From Misgurnus anguillicaudatus (lineage: Eukaryota; Chordata; Actinopteri; Cypriniformes; Cobitidae), in the NCBI RefSeq assembly GCF_027580225.2, contig NC_073358.2:13808001-13872000 (forward strand): a stretch of 64,000 nt of DNA. The letters run 5' to 3'. The position numbers were made by a program, and so were the translations under genes. The notes beneath the pieces are model-generated. The model searched no databases and was not told the DNA's origin. It saw nothing but the letters and a program-made list of their open reading frames with translations. Positions 11,708 to 23,514 of the stretch are shown here, in pieces (the stretch's first letter is position 1; every line of letters begins with the position of its first letter).

Positions 11708-11841
11708 ACTAGATATTAAAGTTTGAAGACAAACTTTATGTTGGCTTGAAAAAGCGTGGCCTGAACAGTTTCACAGGATAAACGTAAAGTTAAGACGTTC
11801 AATTTAGTGTAGCTGGTTGTTTGCATGATTAAGAATGAATA
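11708..11841. repeat. Linker B
   Basis: Shares ACTAGATATT, the AAAGTTTG inverted repeat and TATGTTGGCTTGAAAAAGCG with linker A, then diverges: GGCCTGAACAGTTTCACAGG, AAACGTAAAGTTAAGACG, AGCTGGTTGTTTGCATG. Other copies are at 31567, 37052 and 50329. Confidence 0.9.
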
Positions 11842-13025
11842 CAGCTTGATTTATCATGAAGTTAGCATGAAGTTAACATGATTAGCATGAAGCTAGCATG
11901 ATGCTAGCATGATTAGCATGAAGCTAGCATGATGCTAGCATGATTAGCATGAAGCTAAGATGATGCTAGCATGATTAGCATGAAGTTAGCATGATGTTAG
12001 CATGATTAGCATGAAGCTAGCATGATTAGCATGAAGCTAACATGAAGCTAACATGAAGCTATCATGATTAGCATGCAGCTAACATGATTAGCATGAAGCT
12101 AGCATGATGTTAGCATGATTAGCATGAAGCTAGCATGATTAGCATGAAGCTAGCAAGAAGCTAACATGAAGCTAGCATGAAGTTAACATGAAACTAGCAT
12201 GATTAGCATGAAGCTAGCATAATGCTAGCATGATTAGCATGAAGCTAGCATGATTAGCATGAAGCTAACATGATGTTAGCATGATTAGCATGAAGCTAGC
12301 ATGATTAGCATGAAGCTAGCATGATTAGCATGAAGCTAACATGATGCTAGCATGATTAGCATGAAGCTAGCATGATGCTAGCATGATTAGCATGACGCTA
12401 GCATGATGCTAGCATGATTAGCATGAAGCTAGCATGATTAGCATGAAGCTAGCATGATAAGCATTAGGCTAGCATGATGCTAACATGATTAGCATGAAGC
12501 TAACATGATGCTAACATGATTAGCATGAAGCTAGCATGATGCTAGCATGATTAGCATGAAGCTAACATGATGCTAGCATGATTAGCATGAAGCTAGCATG
12601 ATGCTAGCATGATTAACATGAAGCTAGCATGATGCTAGCATGATTAGCATGAAGTTAGCATGAGGCTAGCATGATTAGCATGAAGTAAGCATGAGGTTAG
12701 CATGATTAGCATGAAGCTAGCATGATGCTAGCATGATTAGCAAGAAGCTAGCATGAGGCTAGCATGATTAACATGAAGTAAGCATGAGGTTAGCATGATT
12801 AGCATGATGGTAACATGATTTAACGTGAAGTTAGCATGATTAGCATGATGCTAGCATGATTAGCATGAAGCTAGCACTATTTAGCATGAAGCTAACAAGA
12901 TTTAACATCAAGTTAACATGATTAGCATGAAGTTTGCAAGCTATATCATGAAATTAGCATAAGGCTAGCATGAAACTAGCATGAAGCTAGTATGACTTAG
13001 CATGAAGCTAGCATGAAGCTAGCAT
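11842..13025. repeat. Minisatellite array 5
   Basis: Monomer array with less regular mixing of 20-bp and 31-bp periods and many GCTAACATGA variants; ends with the conserved edge (CACTATTTAGCATG near 12877). Confidence 0.95.
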
Positions 13026-13808
13026 GACCCAAAGACCCAACCCCCATGTCTCTATGATGTTCAGATCCAGAGATATAAGGCTTTGTTTATTATGTTGCTA
13101 GGGTGCTCATATTTGGTTGCTAGGGGCGTGGCTTAATACCTCAATAAGAATCCCATTGAGACTGATTGGATGCCTGAGTAATATGAGCCCACCCCTATGT
13201 CTCTATGACACGCTGGTGCAAAGATATCCATCTGGGCTTTTTATAATGGTAGTCTATGGGAGATGTTGCTAGGGTACCCAAAATTGTTGCTAGGGGCGTG
13301 GCTTAATAGCTCTGTGGTGATCCTAAGAGACTGATTGGTTGCCTGAGTAAAATGAGCCCACACCCATGTCTCTACGACACTCTAAAGTGAAGAAATTCCA
13401 TCTGGGACGTTTTTATTCCCTTTTATGGGCATGTTTCCTGCCCCATTATAAGTCAATGGGAAATTTTGGGGGCCTCTTACACCCCAGGGGTACAGCTTAC
13501 ACCCCATTGTGAGGTATGTTCTTACACAGCCTGTCAGCCTCCTTAAATGTGGTAAGCCACAAGTTTCTACAAGTTTCTCACTCACAGCTATGACCCGTCA
13601 AAGTTTGTCTCAATGTTAAGTCAATGGAAATTTTGGGGTGTTCGAGCCCCCCGTTTAGGAATTCGGAAGGTCCCATCAGTTAGAAAAGATATAGCACACT
13701 AAGTCAGACCAGTCTGAAGGTCTGTGGAAAATTTGGTGCATGTAGCTTGAAAGCCCTAGGACGAGTTAGTGTCAGAAATTTGGGGTAGAATAATAATAAT
13801 AATAATAA
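13026..13808. repeat. Core 5 (group II)
   Basis: Nearly identical to core 2, including the spurious 67-codon minus-strand frame (13382-13585). It ends AATTTGGGGTAG plus an AAT microsatellite. Confidence 0.9.
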
Positions 13809-13860
13809 GATATAAGTTTAATAGCAATAACAATATATTGGCTTTTTCAAAGCCAACATA
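13809..13860. repeat. Hairpin module HP1, one copy
   Basis: About 52 bp: AAGTTTAATAGCAATAAC followed by a near-perfect hairpin with arms TATGTTGGCTTT and AAAGCCAACATA around TTC (first arm with one change, TATATTGG). It sits between the AAT tract and ACTAG. Confidence 0.85.
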
Positions 13861-13980
13861 ACTAGATATTAAAGTTTGAAGACAAACTTTATGTTGGCTT
13901 GAAAAAGCGTAGCTTGAACGTTTAAAACGGTTTGACAGAAGTTTAGTTTAGTAGGCTATCTGGCTGTTAGAATGTTTAAG
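13861..13980. repeat. Linker A
   Basis: Full A linker, beginning immediately after the HP1 module. Confidence 0.9.
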
Positions 13981-15620
13981 TATGAAGGTAGCATGATTAG
14001 CATGAAGTTAGCCTGATGTTAGCATGATTAGCATGAAGCTAGCATGATGCTAGCATGATTAGCATGAAGCTAGCATGATTAGCATGAAGCTAGCATGATG
14101 CTAGCATGATTAGCATGAAGCTAGCATGATGCTAGCATGATTAGCATGAAGCTAGCATGATGCTAGCATGATTAGCATGAAGCTAGCATGATGCTAGCAT
14201 GATTAGCATGAAGCTAGCATGATGTTAGCATGATTAGCATGAAGCTAGCATGATGCTAGCATGATTAGCATGAAGCTAACATGATATTAGCATGATTAGC
14301 ATGAAGCTAGCATGATGCTAACATGATTAGCATGAAGATAGCATGATGCTAGCATGATTAGCATGAAGATAGCATGATGCTAGCATGATTAGCATGAAGC
14401 TAGCATGATGTTAGCATGATTAGCATGAAGCTAGCATGATGCTAGCATGATTAGCATGAAGCTAACATGATATTAGCATGATTAGCATGAAGCTAGCATG
14501 ATGCTAACATGATTAGCATGAAGATAGCATGATGCTAGCATGATGCTAGCATGATTAGCATGAAGCTAGCATGATGCTAGCATGATTAGCATGAAGCTAG
14601 CATGATGCTAGCATGATTTAACGTGAAGCTAGCATGATCTTAGCATGATTAGCATGAAGCTAGCATGATGCTAACATGATTAACATGAAGCTAGCATGAT
14701 GCTAGCATGATTAGCATGAAGCTAGCATGATGCTAGCATGATTAGCATGATGCTAGCATGATTAGCATGAAGCTAGCATGATGCTAGCATGATTAGCATG
14801 AAGCTAGCATGATGTTAGCATGAAACTAGCATGATTCTAGCATGATTAGCATGAAGCTAGCATGATTAGCATGAAGCTAGCATGATTCTAGCATGATTAG
14901 CATGAAGCTAGCATGATGCTAGCATGATTAGCATGAAGCTAGCATGATGCTAGCATGATTAGCATGAAGCTAGCATGATGCTAGCATGATTAGCATGAAG
15001 CTAGCATGATGCTAGCATGATTAGCATGAAGCTAGCATGATGCTAGCATGATTAGCATGAAGCTAGCATGATGCTAGCATGATTAGCATGAAGCTAGCAT
15101 GATGCTAGAATGATTAACATGATGTTAGCATGATTAGCATGAAGCTAGCATGATGTTAGCATGATTAGCATGAAGCTAGCATGATGTTAATATGATTAGC
15201 ATGAAGCTAGCATGATGTTAGCATGAAACTAGCTTGATTCTAGCATGATTAGCATGAAGCTAGCATGATTAGCATGAAGCTAGCATGATTCTAGCATGAT
15301 TAGCATGAAGCTAGCATGATGTTAGCATGATTAGCATGAAGCTAGCATGAGGCTACCATGATTAACATGCAGTAAGCATAAGGTTAGCATGATTAGCATG
15401 AAGCTAGCATGATTTAACGTAAAGCTAGCATGATTAGCATGATGCTAACATGATTAGCATGACGCTAGCACTATTTAGCGTGCAGCTAACAAGATTTAAC
15501 ATGAAGTTAGCATGATTTAGCATGAAGTTAGCAAGATTTATTATGAAATTAGCATAAAGCTAGCATTAAACTAGCATGAAGCTAGTATGACTTAGCATGG
15601 AGCTAGCATGAAGCTAACAT
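13981..15620. repeat. Minisatellite array 6 (31-bp HOR)
   Basis: Barcode as in arrays 3 and 4, but the segment containing GATATTAGC and GAAGATAGC occurs twice (near 14284 and 14470), indicating an internal block duplication of a few 31-mers. Confidence 0.95.
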
Positions 15621-16400
15621 GACCCAAAGACCCAACCCCCATGCCTCTATGATGTTCAGACCAAGAGATATAAGGCTTTGTTTATTATGTTGCTAGGGTG
15701 CTCAAATTTGGTTGCTAGGGGCGTGGCTTAATGCCTCAATAAGAATCCTATTAAGACTGATTGGATGCCTGAGTAAAATGAGCCCACCCCTATGTCTCTA
15801 TGACACTCTGGTGTAAAGATATCCATCTGGGCTTTTTATAATGGTAGTCTATGGGAGATGTTGCTAGGGTACCCAAAATTGTTGCTAGGGGCGTGGCTAA
15901 ATAGCTTTGGGGCGATCCTAAGAGACTGATTGGATGACTGAGTAAAATGAGCCCACCCCCATGTCTCTACGACACTCTAAAGTAAAGATATTCCATCTGG
16001 GACGCGTTTATTCCCTTATATGGGCATGCTTCCTGCCCCATTATAAGTCAATGGGAAATTTTGGGGGCCTCTTACACCCCAGGGGTACAGCTTACACCCC
16101 ATTGTGATGTATGTTCTTACAGAGCCTGTCAGCCACCTTAAATGTGGTAAGCCACAAGTTTCTACAAGTTTCTTACTCAAAGTTTGTCTCAATGTTAAGT
16201 CAATGGAAATTTTGGGGTGTTCGAGACCCCCGTTTAGGAATTCGGAAGGTCCCATCAGTTAGAAAAGATATAGCACACTAAGTCAGACCAGTCTGAAGGT
16301 CTGTGGAAAATTTGGTGCATGTAGCTTGAAAGCCCTAGGACGAGTTAGTGTCAGAAATTTTGGGGGGATAAGAAAGAATAATAATAATAATAATAATAAT
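15621..16400. repeat. Core 6 (group I, 16-bp deletion)
   Basis: Shares the 16-bp TCA-flanked deletion (at about 16179) and the 79-codon spurious frame with core 4, although cores 5 and 7 around it lack the deletion. The AAT tract at the 3' end is expanded. Confidence 0.9.
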
Positions 16401-16505
16401 AAGTTTAAAAGCAATAACAATATGTTGGCTTTTTCAAAGCCAACATAATAATAATAAGTTTAAAAGCAATAACAATATGTTGGCTTTTTCAAAGCCAACA
16501 TAATA
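16401..16505. repeat. Hairpin module HP1, two copies
   Basis: Two copies of AAGTTTAAAAGCAATAAC plus hairpin TATGTTGGCTTT-TTC-AAAGCCAACATA. Spacing here is 55 bp instead of 52 because of one more AAT triplet. Confidence 0.9.
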
Positions 16506-16626
16506 ACTAGATATTAAAGTTTGAAGACAAACTTTATGTTGGCTTGAAAAAGCGTAGCTTGAACGTTTAAAACGGTTTGACAGAAGTTTAGTTTAGTAGG
16601 CTATCTGGCTGTTAGAATGTTTAAGT
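16506..16626. repeat. Linker A
   Basis: Full A linker after two HP1 modules. Confidence 0.9.
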
Positions 16627-17861
16627 ATGAAGGTAGCATGATTAGCATGAAGTTAGCCTGATGTTAGCATGATTAGCATGAAGCTAGCATGATGCTAGCA
16701 TGATTAGCATGAAGCTAGCATGATGCTAGCATGATTAGCATGAAGCTAGCATGATGCTAGCATGATTAGCATGAAGCTAGCATGATGCTAGCATGATTAG
16801 CATGAAGCTAGCATGATGTTAGCATGATTAGCATGAAGCTAGCATGATGCTAGCATGATTAGCATGAAGCTAGCATGATATTAGCATGATTAGCATGAAG
16901 CTAGCATGATGCTAGCATGATTAGCATGAAGATAGCATGATGCTAGCATGATTAGCATGAAGATAGCATGATGCTAGCATGATTAGCATGAAGCTAGCAT
17001 GATGCTAGCATGATTAGCATGAAGATAGCATGATGTTAGCATGATTAGCATGAAGCTAGCATGATGCTAGCATGATTAGCATGAAGCTAGCATGATGCTA
17101 GCATGATTAGCATGAAGCTAGCATGATGCTAGCATGATTAGCATGAAGCTAGCATGATGCTAGCATGATTAGCATGAAGCTAGCATGATCTTAGCATGAT
17201 TAGCATGAAGCTAGCATTATGCTAGCATGATTAGCATGAAGCTAGCATGATGCTAGCATGATTAGCATGAAGCTAGCATGATGCTAGCATGATTAGCATG
17301 AAGCTAGCATGATGCTAGCATGATTAGCATGAAGCTAGCATGATGCTAGAATGATTAACATGATGTTAGCATGATTAGCATGAAGCTAGCATGATGTTAG
17401 CATGATTAGCATGAAGCTAGCATGATGTTAATATGATTAGCATGAAGCTAGCATGATGTTAGCATGAAACTAGCTTGATTCTAGCATGATTAGCATGAAG
17501 CTAGCATGATTAGCATGAAGCTAGCATGATTCTAGCATGATTAGCATGAAGCTAGCATGATGCTAGCATGATTAGCATGAAGCTAGCATGAGGCTACCAT
17601 GATTAACATGCAGTAAGCATAAGGTTAGCATGATTAGCATGAAGCTAGCATGATTTAACGTAAAGCTAGCATGATTAGCATGATGCTAACATGATTAGCA
17701 TGACGCTAGCACTATTTAGCGTGCAGCTAACAAGATTTAACATGAAGTTAGCATGATTTAGCATGAAGTTAGCAAGATTTATTATGAAATTAGCATAAAG
17801 CTAGCATTAAACTAGCATGAAGCTAGTATGACTTAGCATGGAGCTAGCATGAAGCTAACAT
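16627..17861. repeat. Minisatellite array 7 (31-bp HOR)
   Basis: Almost collinear with array 3, variant monomer by variant monomer, over its whole length. Confidence 0.95.
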
Positions 17862-18470
17862 GACCCAAAGACCCAACCCCCATGCCTCTATGATGTTCAG
17901 ACCAAGAGATATAAGGCTTTGTTTATTATGTTGCTAGGGTGCTCAAATTTGGTTGCTAGGGGCGTGGCTTAATGCCTCAATAAGAATCCTATTAAGACTG
18001 ATTGGATGCCTGAGTAAAATGAGCCCACCCCTATGTCTCTATGACACTCTGGTGTAAAGATATCCATCTGGGCTTTTTATAATGGTAGTCTATGGGAGAT
18101 GTTGCTAGGGTACCCAAAATTGTTGCTAGGGGCGTGGCTAAATAGCTTTGGGGCGATCCTAAGAGACTGATAGGATGACTGAGTAAAATGAGCCCACCCC
18201 CATGTCTCTACGACACTCTAAAGTAAAGATATTCCATCTGGGACGCGTTTATTCCCTTATATGGGCATGCTTCCTGCCCCATTATAAGTCAATGGGAAAT
18301 TTTGGGGGCCTCTTACACCCCAGGGGTACAGCTTACACCCCATTGTGATGTATGTTCTTACAGAGCCTGTCAGCCACCTTAAATGTGGTAAGCCACAAGT
18401 TTCTACAAGTTTCTTACTCACAGCTATGACCCGTCAAAGTTTGTCTCAATGTTAAGTCAATGGAAATTTT
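17862..18470. repeat. Core 7 (group I), truncated
   Basis: Normal group I core up to AAGTCAATGGAAATTTT, where it breaks and joins minisatellite DNA at 18471. The last ~170 bp of core, the AAT tract, ACTAG and the linker are missing. It has the variant GACTGATAGGATG, shared with core 15. Confidence 0.9.
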
Positions 18471-20344
18471 AGCTAGCATGAAGCTAACATGATTAGCATG
18501 AAGCTAGCATCAAGTTAGCATGATTAGCATGAAGCTAGCATGATGCTAACATGAATTAGCATGAAGCTAGCATGATGCTAACATGAATTAGCATGAAGCT
18601 AGCATGATGTTAACATGAATTAGCATGAAGCTAGCATGATGCTAACATGAATTAGCATGAAGTTAACATGATGCTAACATGAATTAGCATGAAGCTAGCA
18701 TGATGCTAACATGAATTAGCATGAAGCTAACATGATTAGCATGAAGCTAGCATGATGCTAACATGAAATAGCATGAAGCTAGCATGATGCTAACATGAAT
18801 TAGCTTGAAGCTAGCATGATGCTAACATGAAATAGCATGAAGCTAGCATGATGCTAACATGAATTAGCATGAAGCTAGCATGATGCTAACATGAATTAAC
18901 ATGAAGCTAGCATGATGCTAACATGAAGTTAGCATGATGCTAACATGAATTAGCATGAAGCTAGCATGATGCTAACATGAATTAGCATGAAGCTAGCATG
19001 ATGCTAACATGAATTAACATGAAGCTAATATGATGCTAACATGAATTAGCATGAAGCTAGCATGATGCTAACATGAATTAGCATGAAGCTAGCATGATGT
19101 TAACATGAATTAGCATGAAGCTAGCATGATGTTAACATGAATTAGCATGAAGCTAGCATGATGCTAACATGAATTAGCATGAAGCTAGCATGATGCTAAC
19201 ATGAATTAGCATGAAGCTAGCATGATGCTAACATGAATTAGCATGAAGCTAGCATGATGCTAACATGAATTAGCATGAAGCTAGCATGATGCTAACATGA
19301 ATTAGCATGAAGCTAGCATGATGCTAACATGAATAAGCATGAAGTTAGCAAGATTTTAGCAAGTCAATGGAAATTTTAGCTAGCATGAAGCTAACATGAT
19401 TAGCATGAAGCTAGCATCAAGTTAGCATGATTAGCATGAAGCTAGCATGATGCTAACATGAATTAGCATGAAGCTAGCATGATGCTAACATGAATTAGCA
19501 TGAAGCTAGCATGATGTTAACATGAATTAGCATGAAGCTAGCATGATGCTAACATGAATTAGCATGAAGTTAACATGATGCTAACATGAATTAGCATGAA
19601 GCTAGCATGATGCTAACATGAATTAGCATGAAGCTAACATGATTAGCATGAAGCTAGCATGATGCTAACATGAAATAGCATGAAGCTAGCATGATGCTAA
19701 CATGAATTAGCTTGAAGCTAGCATGATGCTAACATGAAATAGCATGAAGCTAGCATGATGCTAACATGAATTAGCATGAAGCTAGCATGATGCTAACATG
19801 AATTAACATGAAGCTAGCATGATGCTAACATGAAGTTAGCATGATGCTAACATGAATTAGCATGAAGCTAGCATGATGCTAACATGAATTAGCATGAAGC
19901 TAGCATGATGCTAACATGAATTAACATGAAGCTAATATGATGCTAACATGAATTAGCATGAAGCTAGCATGATGCTAACATGAATTAGCATGAAGCTAGC
20001 ATGATGTTAACATGAATTAGCATGAAGCTAGCATGATGTTAACATGAATTAGCATGAAGCTAGCATGATGCTAACATGAATTAGCATGAAGCTAGCATGA
20101 TGCTAACATGAATTAGCATGAAGCTAGCATGATGCTAACATGAATTAGCATGAAGCTAGCATGATGCTAACATGAATTAGCATGAAGCTAGCATGATGCT
20201 AACATGAATTAGCATGAAGCTAGCATGATGCTAACATGAATAAGCATGAAGTTAGCAAGATTTATTATGAAATTAGCATAAAGCTAGCATGAAACTAGCA
20301 TGAAGCTAGTAAGACTTAGCATGAAGCTAGCATAAGGCTAACAT
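18471..20344. repeat. Minisatellite array 8 (32-bp HOR) with 907-bp tandem duplication
   Basis: The dominant period is 32 bp: GCTAGCATGAT, GCTAACATGAA, TTAGCATGAA. Two copies of a 907-bp block follow each other (starting 18454 and 19361), each opening with the 17-bp core scrap AAGTCAATGGAAATTTT. The same monomer order is found in arrays 21-23. Confidence 0.95.
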
Positions 20345-21134
20345 GACCAAAAGACCCAACCCCCATGTCTCTATGATGTTCGGATCCAGAGATATAAGGC
20401 TTTGTTTATTATGTTGCTAGGGTGCTCATATTTGGTTGCTAGGGGCGTGGCTTAATACCTCAATAAGAATCCTTAGAGACTGATTGGATGCCTGAGTAAA
20501 ATGAGCCCACCCCCATGTCTCTGTGACACTGTGCTCCAAAGATATCCATTTGGGCATTTTATAATGGCAGTCTATGGGAGATGTTGCTAGGGTACTCAAA
20601 AATGGTTGCTAGGGGCGTGGCTTAATAGCTATGGGACGATCCAGAGAGACTGATTGGATGCCTGAGTAAAATGAGCCCACCCCCATGTCTCTATGACACT
20701 GTAAAGCGAAGATATTCCATCTGGAACGTTTTTATTCCCTTATATGGGCGTGTTTCCTGCCCCGTTATAAGTCAATGGGGAATTTTGGGGGCCTCTTACA
20801 CCCCAGGGGTGAAACTTACACCCCAATGTGAGGTATGTTCTCACAGTGCCTGCCAGCCTCTTCAAATGTGGTAACCCACAAGTTTCTACAAATTTCTCGC
20901 TCGCAGCTATGACCTGTCAAAGTTTGTCGCAATGTTAAGTAAATGGGACTTTTCGGAAGTTTTATGTCCCGTTTTAGGAATTCTGTAAGTCGGATCCCGT
21001 CAAAAAGATATAGCACACTTCTTTAGACCAGTCAGAATGTCCGTGGAAAATTTCGTGGATGTAGCTTGAAAGCTGTCGGACGAGTTAGCCGCAGAAATTT
21101 TAGTCTCAGAAGAAGAAGAAGAAGAATAATAATA
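20345..21134. repeat. Core 8 (group IV)
   Basis: Group IV core: GACCAAAAGACCC start, GTTCGGATCC, GGTGAAACTTACACC, CGGAAGTTTTATGTCCC and a (GAA)6 tract near 21110. It appears essentially identical to cores 23-25 about 37-41 kb away; spurious 67- and 66-codon frames are conserved for that reason alone. Confidence 0.9.
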
Positions 21135-21222
21135 ACTAGATAGAAACATTTCCTGAAGAAAATGTGAAGTGGTGCTTGCTGTGGCAAATTTCGGGGGGCA
21201 ATATATGATTATATGTCCAGTC
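21135..21222. repeat. Linker C
   Basis: ACTAGATAGAA, then a different inverted repeat (ACATTT and AAATGT around CCTGAAGA), GTGAAGTGGTGCTTGC, and CAATATATGATTATA. It leads to the 139-bp satellite and not into the GCTAGC array. Second copy at 54555. Confidence 0.85.
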
Positions 21223-22528
21223 ACGAGTAAAACGATCCAAACCCCGTGTCTCTACGATGTTCTGATGCGGAGATATAAGGCTTTGTTTACTCTGTTGCTA
21301 GGGTACTGTATTTGGTTGCTAGGGAAAAAATGGCATCCACTAGTGATTACCCTCCGAGTCACGAGTCAAACGGTCCAACCCCCATGTCTCTACGATGTTC
21401 TGATGCGGAGATATAAGGCTTTGTTTACTCTGTTGCTAGGGTACTGTATTTGGTTGCTAGGGAAAAAAATGGCATCCACTAGTGATTACCCTCCGAGTCA
21501 CAAGTCAAACGGTCCAACCCCCGTGTCTCTACGATGTTCTGATGCGGAGATATAAGGCTTTGTTTACTCTGTTGCTAGGGTACTGTATTTGGTTGCTAGG
21601 GAAAAAATTGGCATCCCATAATGATTACACTCCGAGTCACAAGTCAAACGGTCCAACCCCCGTGTCTCTACGATCTTCTGATGCGGAGATATAAGGCTTT
21701 GTTTACTCTGTTGCTAGGGTACTGTATTTGGTTGCTAGGGAAAAAAATGCCATCCACTAGTGATTACCCTCCAAGTCACGAGTCAAACGGTCCAACCCCC
21801 GTGTCTCTACCATGTTCTGATGTGGAGATATAAGGCTTTGTTTACTCTGTTGCTAGGGTACTGTATTTGGTTGCTAGGGAAAAAAATGGCATCCACTAGT
21901 GATTACCCTCCGAGTCACGAGTCAAACGGTCCAACCCCCATGTCTCTACGATGTTCTGATGCAGAGATATAAGGCTTTGTTTACTCTGTTGCTAGGGTAC
22001 TGTATTTGGTTGCTAGGGAAAAAAATTGCATCCACTAGTGATTACCCTCCGAGTCACAAGTCAAACGGTCCAACCCCCGTGTCTCTACGATGTTCTGATG
22101 AGGAGATATAAGGCTTTGTTTACTCTGTTGCTAGGGTACTGTATTTGGTTGCTAGGGAAAAAATTGGCATCCCATAATGATTACACTCTGAGTCACGAGT
22201 CAAACGGTCCAACCCCCGTGTCTCTACAATGTTCTGATGCTGAGATATAAGGCTTTGTTTACTCTGTTGCTAGGGTACTGTATTTGGTTGCTAGGGAAAA
22301 AATTGACATCCCATAATGATTACACTCCGAGTCACGAGTCAAACGGTCCAACCCCCGTGTCTCTACGATGTTCTGATGCTGAGATATAAGGCTTTGTTTA
22401 CTCTGTTGCTAGGGTACTGTATTTGGTTGCTAGGGAAAAAATTGGCATCCCATAATGATTACACTCTAAGTCACGAGTCAAACGGTCCAACCCCCGTATC
22501 TCTACGATCTTCGGATGCCGAGATATAA
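21223..22528. repeat. 139-bp tandem satellite, ten copies
   Basis: Copies begin at 21223, 21361, 21500, 21639, 21778, 21917, 22056, 22195, 22334 and 22473 (last one incomplete). Each has ACGAGTCAAACGGTCCAACC, ATGTCTCTACGATGTTC, AGATATAAGGCTTTG, two GTTGCTAGGG motifs and a ~35-bp tail (TGGCATCC...GATTAC). The first ~100 bp are homologous to the start of the core. Overlapping 70-128 codon frames are repeat artefacts, one per copy. Confidence 0.95.
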
Positions 22529-23260
22529 CTGTTTGAATTTTATGTTGCTAGGGTGCTCAAAAGTGGTTGCTAGGGGCGTGGCTTATACCTATGTAAGTAT
22601 CCTGAGAGACTGATTGGATGCCTGAGTAAAATGAGCCCACCCCCATGTCTCTATGACACTGTGGTGCAAAGATATCCATCTGGGCATTTTATAATGGCAG
22701 TCTATGGGAGATGTTGCTAGGGTGCTCAAAAGTGGTTGCTAGGGGCGTGGCTTAATAGCTCTGAGATGATCCTGAGACACTGATTGGATGCCCGAGTAAA
22801 ATGAGCCCACCCACTTATCTCTACGACACTGTAAAGCAAAGATATCCCATCAGGAACGATTTTATTCCCTTATATGGGCATGTTTCCTGCCCCATTATAA
22901 GTCAATGGGGAATTTTGGGTGCCTCTTACACCCCAGGGGTACAACTTACACCCCAATGTGATGTATGTTCTTACAGAGTCTACCACCCTCTTCAAATGTT
23001 GTAACCCACATGTTTTTACAAAATCCTCGAACGGAGATATGACCCGTCAAAGTTGGGCGCAATGTTAAGTCAATGGGATTTTTTTGGTGGTTTTTCGCCC
23101 CCCTTTCGAAAATCGTGCACCCGATCCCTTATAAAAGTCATAGCACACCTCTCCTCAATAAACCGGTCAATTTGAGCCCTCTTTCATGGGACTACGGCAA
23201 ACCGTGCGGGACGAGTTACGCGCCGAAAAAGTGTCCAGACATAAGAATAATAATTATAAT
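22529..23260. repeat. Core 9 (group VI, diverged)
   Basis: Diverged core that continues from the last 139-mer: TGTTTGAATTTTATGTTGC, then the two usual blocks, CCCACTTATCTC, TACCACCCTCTTC, and a distinct 3' end (TTTTTCGCCCCCCTTTCG, GGGACGAGTTACGCGCCG). Pairs with core 22. Confidence 0.9.
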
Positions 23261-23401
23261 AAGTATGGGGAATAGTAATAGTGATGCCTTGCATAAATGC
23301 AAGCACCACTAATAATAAGTTTAAATACAATATCAGTATGTTGGCTCTGTCAAGCCAACATAATAAGTTTAAAAGCAATAACAGTATGTTGGCTTTGAAA
23401 A
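23261..23401. repeat. Hairpin cluster HP3 + HP2 + truncated HP1
   Basis: HP3 has CTTGCAT-AA-ATGCAAG inside GTGATGC...CACCAC (near 23281-23310). HP2 has arms TATGTTGGCT and AGCCAACATA around CTGTCA (near 23337-23362). A third module keeps only the left arm (TATGTTGGCTTTG) before AACTAG, so its right arm is deleted. Confidence 0.85.
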
Positions 23402-23514
23402 ACTAGATATTAAAGTTTGAGGACAAACTTTATGTTGGCTTGAAAAAGCGTAGCATGAACGTTTAAAACGGTTTGACAGAAGTTTAGTTTAGTAGGCTGT
23501 TGGTATGTTTAAGT
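23402..23514. repeat. Linker A, slightly shortened
   Basis: ACTAGATATT, AAAGTTTG-AGGA-CAAACTTT (loop changed), then GCATGAACGTTTAAAACGG; CTATCTGG is missing before CTGTTGGTATG. Confidence 0.85.

Noticed and set aside
21169..22528. Chain of 70-128 codon frames with repeated peptide (21-22.5 kb and 54.6-55.4 kb)
   Set aside because: One frame per 139-bp satellite copy; 139 is not a multiple of 3, so frames shift from copy to copy. Not a repeat protein.
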